This document shows, piece by piece, positions 17,515 to 25,385 of a stretch of DNA of 25,682 nt (its first letter is position 1; every line of letters starts with the position of its first letter). The notes beneath the pieces were generated by a model that saw nothing but the letters and a program-made list of their open reading frames with translations, searched no databases and was not told the DNA's origin. The translations under genes and the position numbers were made by a program. The DNA is from Flavobacteriaceae bacterium (GTDB lineage: Bacteria > Bacteroidota > Bacteroidia > Flavobacteriales > Flavobacteriaceae), in the NCBI GenBank assembly GCA_018623655.1, contig JAAZVG010000005.1:1-25682 (forward strand), in the 5' to 3' direction.

Positions 17515-18753
17515 ATGAAACGAATTCTTATATTTTGCGCATCACTAATTCTGGTTACCACTTCATACGGTCAAAAACGAGTTAGCGGTCAGGTGCTTCA
17601 CTCCTACACGAAAGAACCCATTGAAGGAGCCCTAATAGAGGTTGAAGGAAAATCTACAGTAAGAATCGTTACTAATTCAGAAGGGGAGTTCACTATTCCT
17701 TTGACCGATAAAGGAGAATCTTTCATGCTTCGAATTGGAGGAATGGGTTTCAATCAATCAATCCACAATTACGGCATTAACGATAAAACCCAAAACCTTA
17801 TTTTTTATTTAGAACCTCGAGAAATCAGACTTAAGGGAATCAATGTAGAAGGTTACCGCGACCCACAGCAACTGATCGAAAAAATGCTCAGTAGACGTAA
17901 GGAGTACGAAGACAAAAATTCTAGGCAAGCACTAGGCTTTTTTAGAGAACGTATTCAGAAGCGAGGAAAAAACCTGTCTTTAGCTGAAGCGGTAATTAGT
18001 GTGGTAAAAAGATCGAATACCAGCGATCTAAATGACCTCGTATTTCTTAATCAGCTTAGAAAGGCAAACAATTATCGATCAATTGACTCGGTTGCGGTAA
18101 AATTGCAGGGTGGCCCCTTCAATATTCTCTATACTGATCTGGCAAAATACCCCGAGATTATCTTCGATGCGACCAATCTAGAATATTACAAATACGTCTA
18201 TTTAGGAACTCTAGACTACAACAAGCAAGAAGTATTACAAATTGCCTTCGAGCCTCGAAACGACTCAAAAACACCAAAATTCTCAGGTGTATTATACCTC
18301 AATAAAGCAACTTTTGATTTGGTTCGAGCTGATTTAGATCTCGACGTATCTAATCGAGAAAAAGCCTCTAAAATATTTGTCAAGAAAAAGCCAGAAGGAA
18401 TGGATATATGGCCGACAATGATGCACTATCAAATTGATTATGCCCCCAAAGAAGATAGGTGGCTGCTTCAATATGGTAAGATAGACTTAGAGTTTAGGGT
18501 AAATTGGAGGTCTCGTCTATTTCGAAGAACGTATCAGATAGAAGCTGAAATGGCCGTTACTGATTGGTTTGATGAAAGAAACAAAGATCTGATCGACGAA
18601 AAAGCTAGGGTACGACCGAACAAAGTACTCATCGAATCTATAGAAGGTTTCTATGATCCTATTTTTTGGGAAAATTACACCATTATCGAACCCGACTCAG
18701 AAATCGAAAAAATAATTGCCAAAATAGAACGGCAGTTAAAGCGACTAAAATAA
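17515..18753 (+). CDS. exported carboxypeptidase-regulatory-like domain protein
   Basis: This 412-residue exported protein of unknown function has a Sec signal peptide (about 1-19, ending SYGQ). Residues about 21-100 form a CarboxypepD_reg-like beta-sandwich (KRVSGQVLHSYTKEPIEGALIEV onset, in the style of the first domain of SusC proteins). The remainder (about 105-412) resembles the middle region of DUF5686-type Bacteroidetes proteins but is far too short to carry their C-terminal barrel. The C-terminus is a charged, possibly helical tail. It follows the SusD terminator and probably has its own promoter; a TATTTTTA sequence at 17494-17501 is a weak -7 candidate. Its 3' end overlaps the convergent glycosylasparaginase gene by 9 bases. 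No catalytic residues could be identified. Confidence 0.8.
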   Translation: MKRILIFCASLILVTTSYGQKRVSGQVLHSYTKEPIEGALIEVEGKSTVRIVTNSEGEFTIPLTDKGESFMLRIGGMGFNQSIHNYGINDKTQNLIFYLEPREIRLKGINVEGYRDPQQLIEKMLSRRKEYEDKNSRQALGFFRERIQKRGKNLSLAEAVISVVKRSNTSDLNDLVFLNQLRKANNYRSIDSVAVKLQGGPFNILYTDLAKYPEIIFDATNLEYYKYVYLGTLDYNKQEVLQIAFEPRNDSKTPKFSGVLYLNKATFDLVRADLDLDVSNREKASKIFVKKKPEGMDIWPTMMHYQIDYAPKEDRWLLQYGKIDLEFRVNWRSRLFRRTYQIEAEMAVTDWFDERNKDLIDEKARVRPNKVLIESIEGFYDPIFWENYTIIEPDSEIEKIIAKIERQLKRLK

Positions 18754-19707
18754 AGAACTTGAGGTTAATAGTGTTCTCCCTTTTTCATCTCCAATGGTGT
18801 AATTAAACCCGGGATGAATTGCGAATCCACCTGTTTCGCCGTCTTTTCTGAGGGCGACAAACCCAGCTTGAAAATCCTTTATACGTTCGCCTCCTTTCTT
18901 AGCGATTCGACGAACCGCTTCTTCACAAGCTTGTTGAGGATGTTTTCCTTGACGCATGAGCTCAACGATTAAAAAGCTTCCAACACTCTTCAAAATTTCC
19001 TCACCCATACCTGTAGCAGTAGCCCCACCTACCTCATTATCGATAAATAGTCCTGAACCAATAATTGGCGAATCTCCAACACGACCTCTCTTCTTATAGG
19101 CTAGACCACTGGTCGTGCATCCGCCTGATATATTTCCTTGATTATCGATAGCTAACATTCCTATTGTGTCGTGATTTTCAATATTAATGATGGGCTTGTA
19201 ATTTGCAGTTTCTAACCATTTTTTCCAAGCCGCTTTAGAAGATTCGGTAAGTAAATTGGTCTTTTCAAAACCTTGCTCAAGAGCAAATTGCTGTGCCCCA
19301 TCTCCGGCAAGAATAACGTGAGGTGAATCTTCCATCACACGCCGCGCTACTGATATAGGATGTTCGATATCTTCTAAAAAAACTACAGATCCCGCATTGC
19401 CGCTAGCGTCCATTATACAGGCATCTAACGTTACCTTTCCTTCTCTATCGGGTAAACCTCCTTTACCTACTGAACTGTTTGAGGTATCTGATTCTTCAAC
19501 TCTACAACCAGACTCAACAGCATCTAAAGCACTCGCCGATTGATTCAATTGTTCAAGTGCGGCGTCTACTGCATTCGGCACATTCCAAGTAGCAATCACC
19601 TTGATATCACCTCTTTGATCATACTTTGTGGTCTTTAACCGAGATTCAGCAAATAAAAACCCTGCCGTACCCATGGTAGAAAGAGAAAAGAATGTTCTAC
19701 GCTTCAT
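18745..19707 (-). CDS. glycosylasparaginase (N4-(beta-N-acetylglucosaminyl)-L-asparaginase), Tat-exported
   Basis: This 320-residue Ntn-hydrolase cleaves the GlcNAc-Asn linkage left after N-glycoprotein breakdown, giving aspartate and 1-amino-GlcNAc. It is made as a precursor that cuts itself before the nucleophile Thr. The HDTIG motif places the nucleophile at T181. Against the Elizabethkingia (Flavobacterium) meningosepticum enzyme, a constant offset from T152 brings T170, R180, D183, T203 and G204 onto T199, R209, D212, T232 and G233, all present here. The N-terminus MKRRTFF followed by a hydrophobic segment is a twin-arginine signal, so it should act in the periplasm. It is divergent from a CutC-family gene across 54 bases and overlaps the upstream convergent gene by 9 bases. 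Plain asparaginase/isoaspartyl peptidase activity is a less likely alternative. Confidence 0.93.
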   Translation of the reverse strand: MKRRTFFSLSTMGTAGFLFAESRLKTTKYDQRGDIKVIATWNVPNAVDAALEQLNQSASALDAVESGCRVEESDTSNSSVGKGGLPDREGKVTLDACIMDASGNAGSVVFLEDIEHPISVARRVMEDSPHVILAGDGAQQFALEQGFEKTNLLTESSKAAWKKWLETANYKPIINIENHDTIGMLAIDNQGNISGGCTTSGLAYKKRGRVGDSPIIGSGLFIDNEVGGATATGMGEEILKSVGSFLIVELMRQGKHPQQACEEAVRRIAKKGGERIKDFQAGFVALRKDGETGGFAIHPGFNYTIGDEKGRTLLTSSSLF

Positions 19708-19712
19708 ATCTA

Positions 19713-19742
19713 TTGAATTAGAATTAAAAGTTACTACATTGA
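19713..19742 (+). promoter_or_regulatory. possible promoter of the cutC gene
   Basis: TTG at 19713-19715 is followed after 19 bases by TACATTGA (19735-19742), matching TAnnTT of the -7 consensus but not its last two bases. On the opposite strand TAACTTTT (19733 to 19726) is a one-mismatch -7 candidate for glycosylasparaginase without a clear TTG. The two divergent promoters would be interleaved in only 54 bases. Confidence 0.35.
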
Positions 19743-19761
19743 GACTAATATAATTCCTAAT

Positions 19762-20472
19762 ATGGTTGTTGAAATTTGCGTTGATTCAATTGAGTCTGCC
19801 CTTATCGCTGAAAAATCTGGAGCAAACCGAATCGAACTTTGTTCGGCCCTAGCCCTTGGAGGCATTACTCCTTCGTGGGGTTTAATCGAAAAAGCCATCG
19901 AAGAACTCGCTATCCCTATTCATGTTTTAATACGCCCTAGAGGGGGTGACTTCAACTATTCGCAAAGTGAAATCGATCTTATGATCGCAGATATTGAAAT
20001 GGCTAAATCTATAGGAGTTAAGGGCGTCGTCTCAGGGGCATTAAACGAAGATCACACACTGGACCTAGAAAACACTATGCGATTGATTAAAGCAAGTTCG
20101 GGTTTGTCGTTTACATTTCATAGAGCCTTTGACTGGATACATAATAAAGAGGAGGCGCTTGCCCAATTAGATGATTTCGGAGTACAAAGGGTTCTCACAT
20201 CGGGTGGGTGCACAAAGGCCATCGATGCACTCGATCTCCTGAGTACTTGGAACAAAAATTATGCACTAACGATTTTACCAGGTGGAGGAATAAACTCTTC
20301 TAATTACAAAGCATTTAAAACAGCAGGTTTCGAAGAAATTCATTTATCTGCAACAAGAATAATCGACAAGGGGGAAGTTGAAATTCCTATGAACGCTTCG
20401 AAATACCTTGTTGAAAACGGCCACATCTTATGTGATCGCAAAGAGGTTTCAATCATTTGTAAGGGAGGCTAA
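19762..20472 (+). CDS. cutC: CutC-family TIM-barrel protein
   Basis: This 236-residue cytoplasmic protein belongs to the CutC family (PF03932). Clear family features are VEICVDSIESA at the N-terminus, GANRIELCSALALGGITPSWG, the IRPRGGDFNYS segment, FHRAFDW, and GVQRVLTSGGC. CutC was named for copper homeostasis in E. coli, but that role has been questioned and the TIM-barrel fold with conserved polar residues suggests an enzyme. Here it is divergent from glycosylasparaginase, with no copper transporter or sensor nearby, so a role in glycan or amino-sugar metabolism is worth considering. That is inference. The ATG at 19762 directly begins the conserved first strand, so the start is well supported. 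Confidence 0.92.
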   Translation: MVVEICVDSIESALIAEKSGANRIELCSALALGGITPSWGLIEKAIEELAIPIHVLIRPRGGDFNYSQSEIDLMIADIEMAKSIGVKGVVSGALNEDHTLDLENTMRLIKASSGLSFTFHRAFDWIHNKEEALAQLDDFGVQRVLTSGGCTKAIDALDLLSTWNKNYALTILPGGGINSSNYKAFKTAGFEEIHLSATRIIDKGEVEIPMNASKYLVENGHILCDRKEVSIICKGG

Positions 20473-20483
20473 TTCACTAGAAA

Positions 20484-20515
20484 TTGACACATTTCAATAA
20501 TTTGGCTTAATTTTG
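20484..20515 (+). promoter_or_regulatory. Bacteroidetes-type promoter of the outer-membrane barrel gene
   Basis: TTG at 20484-20486 and a full-match -7 element TAATTTTG at 20508-20515 are separated by 21 bases, within the normal range. The ATG at 20539 lies 23 bases further on, giving a leader of perhaps 18 bases. Confidence 0.7.
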
Positions 20516-20538
20516 TAGCAAAACTATACTTAAATCAC

Positions 20539-21102
20539 ATGAAAACAATCAAATCATTAATGACTCTTGTAGCTATTCTTGCATTATCATTTGGCGTACA
20601 AGCCCAAGATGCAGATAACCGCTACACCTTTAGCGTAGGTTTTACAGGAGTAGATGCATTTCCTACGAATGCAACAAACGACTACGCTGGATCTTTATTT
20701 CAAGACTTTTTTAAAGTCGGTGACAACTGGAACGTTGCACCATCTTTAACTTACATTCAAGGAACCTACTTCTTAGAGAATGGCTTCTCTGTTGCCCTTA
20801 GAGGTAGTGCTAGCTCGATTTCTAAGCTAGGAACACAATCTGTAAAAGAAAGTTATATTGGAGCTGATCTTTCAGTACGTTACAATTTCTTAAGCGACAC
20901 CAAATTTGATCCATATGTATCAGCTGGTGCTGGTAAATACTGGATGGGAGATTTTTCATCAGGAACAGTTAATCTAGGAGCTGGTCTTAATATTTGGATT
21001 ACTGATCATTTAGGTCTTACTTATGACAGTACTTTTAAGCACAGCCCTGCATCTTATGGAGTTTCTCACTTCCAACATGCACTTGGTATCGTTATCAGAT
21101 AA
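20539..21102 (+). CDS. outer-membrane beta-barrel protein
   Basis: This 187-residue protein has a Sec signal peptide (about 1-22, ending VQAQ). The mature part alternates hydrophobic and polar residues as in a small eight-strand OmpA-like or OmpW-like barrel. Landmarks include YTFSVGFTGVDAFPTN, ESYIGADLSVRYNF, YVSAGAGKYW and NLGAGLNIWITDHLGLTYDS. No peptidoglycan-binding OmpA C-terminal domain is present. It is a single-gene unit with a strong promoter and a strong terminator, which suggests high constitutive expression. No specific function is apparent, and its place beside glycan genes may be incidental. Confidence 0.85.
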   Translation: MKTIKSLMTLVAILALSFGVQAQDADNRYTFSVGFTGVDAFPTNATNDYAGSLFQDFFKVGDNWNVAPSLTYIQGTYFLENGFSVALRGSASSISKLGTQSVKESYIGADLSVRYNFLSDTKFDPYVSAGAGKYWMGDFSSGTVNLGAGLNIWITDHLGLTYDSTFKHSPASYGVSHFQHALGIVIR

Positions 21103-21122
21103 ATAGATGCCTTTAAAAAACG

Positions 21123-21147
21123 AAAACCCGCCGATGGCGGGTTTTTT
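21123..21147. terminator. bidirectional rho-independent terminator
   Basis: A GC-rich stem AAACCCGCC/GGCGGGTTT (21124-21132 with 21136-21144) with a three-base GAT loop is followed by a T tract on the plus strand. The minus strand also runs into T-rich sequence. It lies between the convergent barrel gene and cytochrome gene and probably serves both. Confidence 0.9.
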
Positions 21148-21152
21148 TGTGT

Positions 21153-22208
21153 CTATTTTTTCTTTGTCATTTGATAAGCCTGTTTATAATATTCGGCGAT
21201 TGGAAGATATGGTCCATACTTGTGTTGCTCGATTGAAAAATCGTCGGCGTAAGGCCCATAAGGAGTAGACATAGGCTTTCTTTTTCGATCTGGGAAGTCA
21301 AGATCTAGATTAGCACGTTGAGGTCGTTCGTGGCTATTCATATATCCTGCAACATCGTAGGCATCTTCATCGCTGAGTACTGCTGACTCGTGTGTAATAC
21401 CAAAAGGCATATTAAATTTGATGAATTGTGCAGCCGTAATCACTCGATGCATACCCGCGCCATTATTGTAAGATAATTCCCCCCAAAGTGGAGGATAAAT
21501 GTACGAGGCTGCAGAATTATCTGAACTGGCAACTCCTAACCCATTTGACTGGTGACATACCGTACATTGCTTATTAAAAAGGGTCTCACCTCTAACCAAA
21601 TCAACCGCTCTATTGGGTAATTCAATGGGCTTTAATCCGGGTGATATAGAAGATGCATCTTCTCCGAAAAAATCGTCTAACCATGAAATGTAGGATAGCA
21701 TCGCCTTCATTTCGTCTCCATCTTCAGGAAGAGGTATCCCGTTCATGCTCCTTGTCATACACCCATTTATTCGCTCTGATAAAGTACCTTCCTTATTCTC
21801 TCGACCTCTGAATTGGGGAAATCGACCGGTTACCCCCACTAGTGCAATCCCATAAGACTGAGTACCCCCTTGAAGATGACAACTAGAACATCTAAGAACA
21901 TTCCCTGTGTATCTCATTGAGGAATCATCAACCGACATGCCGATTAGTTGGTCCGTATTGGTGATTAATTCGTATCCATACTTTATCTCATCCGATTGGT
22001 ATTCAACGGCGTTTTCTAATGTCAATTTCTGACTTAAAGTAACCTCAGGAGAATTCAGATAAAGGTTGTCCCATTCTTGTACATGATCTGTAGCCAAAAT
22101 TCCAACAAAAATCAATACTATCACAAGTAACAATACAGTAGTCGTCACTGCGATTAATCGCGAAATCTGACCTAATACTTCTTTAAAATGAGGTTGGTTG
22201 TCACTCAC
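21153..22208 (-). CDS. membrane-anchored dihaem cytochrome c, thiosulfate dehydrogenase (TsdA)-like
   Basis: This 351-residue protein has two c-type haem sites: CSSCH (C107, C110, H111) and CTVCH (C215, C218, H219). Between them is GRENKEGTLSERINGCMTRSMNG, characteristic of TsdA-type enzymes; its C150 probably corresponds to the Cys ligand of the active-site haem in that family. YPPLWG, NNGAGM and DVAGYMNSHERP also fit. TsdA joins two thiosulfates to tetrathionate, or works in reverse. Instead of a cleavable signal there is one N-terminal transmembrane helix (about 19-39), leaving the haem domains periplasmic. The start is GTG (22206-22208): an in-frame stop lies just upstream, and no internal ATG would keep the membrane anchor. 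It is a single-gene unit. Other cytochrome c oxidoreductase roles are possible. Confidence 0.82.
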   Translation of the reverse strand: MSDNQPHFKEVLGQISRLIAVTTTVLLLVIVLIFVGILATDHVQEWDNLYLNSPEVTLSQKLTLENAVEYQSDEIKYGYELITNTDQLIGMSVDDSSMRYTGNVLRCSSCHLQGGTQSYGIALVGVTGRFPQFRGRENKEGTLSERINGCMTRSMNGIPLPEDGDEMKAMLSYISWLDDFFGEDASSISPGLKPIELPNRAVDLVRGETLFNKQCTVCHQSNGLGVASSDNSAASYIYPPLWGELSYNNGAGMHRVITAAQFIKFNMPFGITHESAVLSDEDAYDVAGYMNSHERPQRANLDLDFPDRKRKPMSTPYGPYADDFSIEQHKYGPYLPIAEYYKQAYQMTKKK

Positions 22209-22328
22209 TTGTTATTTAATTAGGATTGTTACAAGAAAAGTACATAATAGTATTTAATTAAGCGCTGGCGAATTTCAACTTAGTTAACTCAACAAAAAAT
22301 GGGTAACTTAAGAATGAGATAACGGGCC

Positions 22329-24200
22329 ATGAAAACACGTTTAAAATCGTTTCAAAATAACCTAGAGCAAAAACAGGGGGAAAAATTTAACAGTTACGCC
22401 GAATTACATCAGTACAGCGTGACTAACCTTGCTGAATTTTGGCAGTCTATCGCTGAATTCTTTGAAGTCAAATTTTTCGATAAACCAACAACAATTATTC
22501 ACCAAGGAGATCATTTCATAGACACCAAATGGTTCGTTGGAGCAACCTTGAGTTATACTCACGAGGTTTTCAAGCATTTTAGATCAGATAAGATTGCCAT
22601 ATACTATTCAGATGAAGAGGGCAACTCCCTCTCGGTGAGTTGGCCTTCACTTCTTGCAAAGGTTAAACACTACCAGAAAATCTTCGAGCAATATGGGCTT
22701 AAGAAAGGAGATCGTGTCGCAGGCTATGTCCTTAATCGGCCCGATACCGTTGCCGCATTTTTAGCTACCAATGCTTTAGGAGCGATCTGGGCCAGCTGTC
22801 CTCCTGAATTTGGAGAGACTGCAGTTCAAGATCGATTCGAGCTAATCGAACCAAAGCTCTTAGTTGCCCATACCAAATATACCTTTAGAGGAAAGCATTT
22901 TGATCGCTCAAAAGTGATTAAGAAATTAGAAAACCAAATCGCTAGCATTGAGCACACGATAATACTCGACCTTGATTTTACAGAGGAATGTCACGAGGTA
23001 AATCAACTCGAGTTTGAGAAAGTAGCATTTGATCATCCCATTTGGATTTTATTTTCTTCAGGCACTACAGGAAAGCCTAAAGCCATCACCCATCGCACAG
23101 GTGGGATGATCCTTGAACATTGTAAAGCCCTAGGTCTACATCAAAATGTAGCCATGAGCGACCGCTATTTCTGGTATAGTACTACTGGCTGGATGATGTA
23201 CAACTATAGTTTAGGTGCGTTGCTTCTAGGAGCAACCTTGTGCTTATACCACGGAGATTCATTCTACCCCCACCCAGATCGATTATGGGAATTCGCGCGT
23301 GAATTCAAGATTAATCACTTTGGTCACGGTTCAGTGTATTACAGCCATTTGCTATCAAGATCTTCAAAACTTAGCAATACGAGAAATCAGCCCCAACTAA
23401 AAAGTATTGGTGCCACCGGTTCTGTTTTGCATAAGGAGGTTGCATCTGCGTTAAAAACTCGATTCCCAAATACTGATATCATCTCCCTTAGTGGAGGAAC
23501 AGACGTTTGTTCTGCTTTTCTGGGTGGTCTCCCAGGCGAAAAGTCAGTTGCTGGAGAATTACAATGTAAACTTCTAGGGGCCGCAGTAGAAATCTTTGAT
23601 GAAAAAGGCGAAAAAATAATTGATACTCCAGGGGAGCTTGTACTAACAGCTCCCTTAATCTCTATGCCAATCTACTTCTGGAATGATACTCAGAATTCTA
23701 GGTATTTCAGCAGTTATTATGCCGATTATGAAAACACATGGCGACACGGAGACTGGGCAGAGGAAACCTCTAGAGGTAGTTTCATTATTTATGGTAGATC
23801 TGATGCTACACTCAATAGACACGGAGTTCGTATCGGAACTGCTGAAATTGACCAAAGCTTGAAACGACTCTCTGGTGTCGAAGACAGTTTAATCCTTCAC
23901 CTGAATCATAAAAGTCAGGATGAACTGTTGCTTTTTGTTAAGACGGATAAGAGCTTGTCTACTCAAGAAATTAATAGGCATCTAAAAAACGATTTATCAC
24001 CTAGACATCAGGCCAATCGAATTTGGCTAGTCAAAGACCTGCCTTATACACTTAGCGGCAAAAAGCTAGAAATTCCTATTCGAAAAATTCTAGAGGGCCA
24101 ATTACCTTCAGAAGTAGTGTCGTTAGACGCTCTTCGAAATCCTGAAGCCATTCAGTTTTTTATTGATCTAAAAAATCAGCTTTATGAAAGTAACCACTGA
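22329..24200 (+). CDS. acetoacetyl-CoA synthetase
   Basis: This 623-residue cytoplasmic ANL-superfamily ligase activates acetoacetate to acetoacetyl-CoA using ATP. Features in order are: an N-terminal cap domain with WFVGATLSYTHEVF; the AMP-binding P-loop ILFSSGTTGKPKAITH (about 239-254); WYSTTGWMMYN, a subfamily mark shared with acetyl-CoA-type synthetases; DATLNRHGVRIGTAEI at the hinge, typical of the acetoacetate enzyme; and TLSGKKLEIP, with K578 as the probable catalytic lysine. The length fits the family. It overlaps the thiolase gene by 17 bases, so acetoacetate would be converted to two acetyl-CoA by co-expressed enzymes. The source may be leucine, tyrosine or fatty-acid breakdown or external ketone bodies; this cannot be told here. 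No convincing promoter was seen upstream. Confidence 0.92.
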   Translation: MKTRLKSFQNNLEQKQGEKFNSYAELHQYSVTNLAEFWQSIAEFFEVKFFDKPTTIIHQGDHFIDTKWFVGATLSYTHEVFKHFRSDKIAIYYSDEEGNSLSVSWPSLLAKVKHYQKIFEQYGLKKGDRVAGYVLNRPDTVAAFLATNALGAIWASCPPEFGETAVQDRFELIEPKLLVAHTKYTFRGKHFDRSKVIKKLENQIASIEHTIILDLDFTEECHEVNQLEFEKVAFDHPIWILFSSGTTGKPKAITHRTGGMILEHCKALGLHQNVAMSDRYFWYSTTGWMMYNYSLGALLLGATLCLYHGDSFYPHPDRLWEFAREFKINHFGHGSVYYSHLLSRSSKLSNTRNQPQLKSIGATGSVLHKEVASALKTRFPNTDIISLSGGTDVCSAFLGGLPGEKSVAGELQCKLLGAAVEIFDEKGEKIIDTPGELVLTAPLISMPIYFWNDTQNSRYFSSYYADYENTWRHGDWAEETSRGSFIIYGRSDATLNRHGVRIGTAEIDQSLKRLSGVEDSLILHLNHKSQDELLLFVKTDKSLSTQEINRHLKNDLSPRHQANRIWLVKDLPYTLSGKKLEIPIRKILEGQLPSEVVSLDALRNPEAIQFFIDLKNQLYESNH

Positions 24201-25368
24201 CATATATCTATTAGCTGCCAAGCGCACACCCATAGCAAGTTTTGGATCAGAACTGGCTTCACTTACAGCAACTGATCTAGCCTCAGAAGCCATAAAAGCA
24301 ACCCTTGAATCGGCAGGTGTTTCAGGACAAGAAATAGAGGAAACCTTCTTGGGAAATGTCTGTACTGCAGGGGTTGGACAAGCCCCCGCGAGACAAGCGG
24401 CTTTAAAAGCAGGTATTTCTGAGAAGTCACCAGCTACTACCATTAATAAGGTGTGTGCTTCAGGTCTAAAATCAATCATACTCGCAGCACAAACACTACA
24501 GCTGAATCAAAGAAAACTTGTAGTTGCAGGTGGAACCGAGAGCATGTCAAACATTCCCTACTATGATCGAGCAGCTCGATGGGGAGTTAAATTTGGAGAT
24601 CAGAAACTCATTGATGGCCTGGCCTTTGACGGGCTTACCGATGCCACCGAAAGAGTTGCCATGGGAGTATTGGCAGAAAGTGTGTGCAAAGAAAAAAGGA
24701 TTGATCGAGAAGCTCAAGACCAGTACAGTGCTCAGTCATACAGGCGCGCTCAAAAAGCCTGGAAAGAAAATGCTTTTATGAATGAAATATGCCCGGTCAA
24801 AATCGTAACTAGAAATGAAGTCGTGACAATTGATAAGGATGAAGAGTGCTTTAGAGTAAATTTTGATAAAATACCACAACTTAAACCTGTTTTTGAAGCT
24901 GGCGGTACGATTACCGCAGCTAGTGCTTCAACACTTAACGATGGGGCTTCGGCAGTCTTATTAGCAAATAGCGAAGGGCTTGAAACGATTTCGTCTAAGC
25001 CTATTGCTAAGATCATTGGCTACAGCGAAACCGCCCTCTCACCGCCACAGTTTACACTAGCGCCGATTGAAGCTACTAGGGCTTTATTGAAGACTACAGG
25101 TATTCCCCTAGAAGAAATTGATCTTTTTGAGATAAATGAGGCCTTCGCAATGGTTCCTCTCGCATTCGCTGAAGCATTAGACGTTGAGTTGGACAAGATA
25201 AATATCCATGGTGGCGCAGTATCCTTAGGCCATCCGATAGGTTGTTCTGGGACTCGTATTGTCGTGACTCTTGTGCATGCGTTAAAAACCTATAATAAGC
25301 GATATGGTATTGCAGCGATCTGTAATGGAGGTGGTGGTGCATCTGCCATTCTGATTGAAGCACTATAG
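24184..25368 (+). CDS. acetyl-CoA C-acetyltransferase (thiolase)
   Basis: This 394-residue biosynthetic/degradative-type thiolase catalyses acetoacetyl-CoA + CoA to two acetyl-CoA. The catalytic set is complete: C91 in KVCASGLKS (acyl carrier), H350 in GHPIGCSG, and C380 in CNGGGG (acid/base). NEAFA is also present. The ATG at 24184 lies inside the end of the acetoacetyl-CoA synthetase gene and yields the usual thiolase N-terminus (IYLLAAKRTPIASFG), so the 17-base overlap is real and suggests translational coupling. Length and motifs agree with the acetoacetyl-CoA-specific branch rather than the long-chain FadA branch, though this was judged by eye. Confidence 0.94.
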   Translation: MKVTTDIYLLAAKRTPIASFGSELASLTATDLASEAIKATLESAGVSGQEIEETFLGNVCTAGVGQAPARQAALKAGISEKSPATTINKVCASGLKSIILAAQTLQLNQRKLVVAGGTESMSNIPYYDRAARWGVKFGDQKLIDGLAFDGLTDATERVAMGVLAESVCKEKRIDREAQDQYSAQSYRRAQKAWKENAFMNEICPVKIVTRNEVVTIDKDEECFRVNFDKIPQLKPVFEAGGTITAASASTLNDGASAVLLANSEGLETISSKPIAKIIGYSETALSPPQFTLAPIEATRALLKTTGIPLEEIDLFEINEAFAMVPLAFAEALDVELDKINIHGGAVSLGHPIGCSGTRIVVTLVHALKTYNKRYGIAAICNGGGGASAILIEAL

Positions 25369-25372
25369 CGCC

Positions 25373-25380
25373 TATCTTTG
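25373..25380 (+). promoter_or_regulatory. full-match -7 element in front of the Sua5/YrdC gene
   Basis: TATCTTTG matches TAnnTTTG completely and ends only 5 bases before the ATG at 25386. Transcription would therefore start at or near the start codon, giving a leaderless or nearly leaderless message. A TTG at 25355-25357 lies 15 bases upstream of it, shorter than usual. Confidence 0.5.
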
Positions 25381-25385
25381 CCCAC

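Noticed and set aside
18745..19707. Plain type III asparaginase/isoaspartyl peptidase for the Ntn-hydrolase
   Set aside because: The residues at the positions of T152, T170, R180, D183, T203 and G204 of the flavobacterial glycosylasparaginase all match at a constant offset.
22254..22289. Palindromes TTAATTAA, AGCGCT and AGTTAACT in the cytochrome/acetoacetyl-CoA synthetase spacer as an operator
   Set aside because: They are short, different from each other and expected by chance in AT-rich sequence; no repeated half-sites were found.
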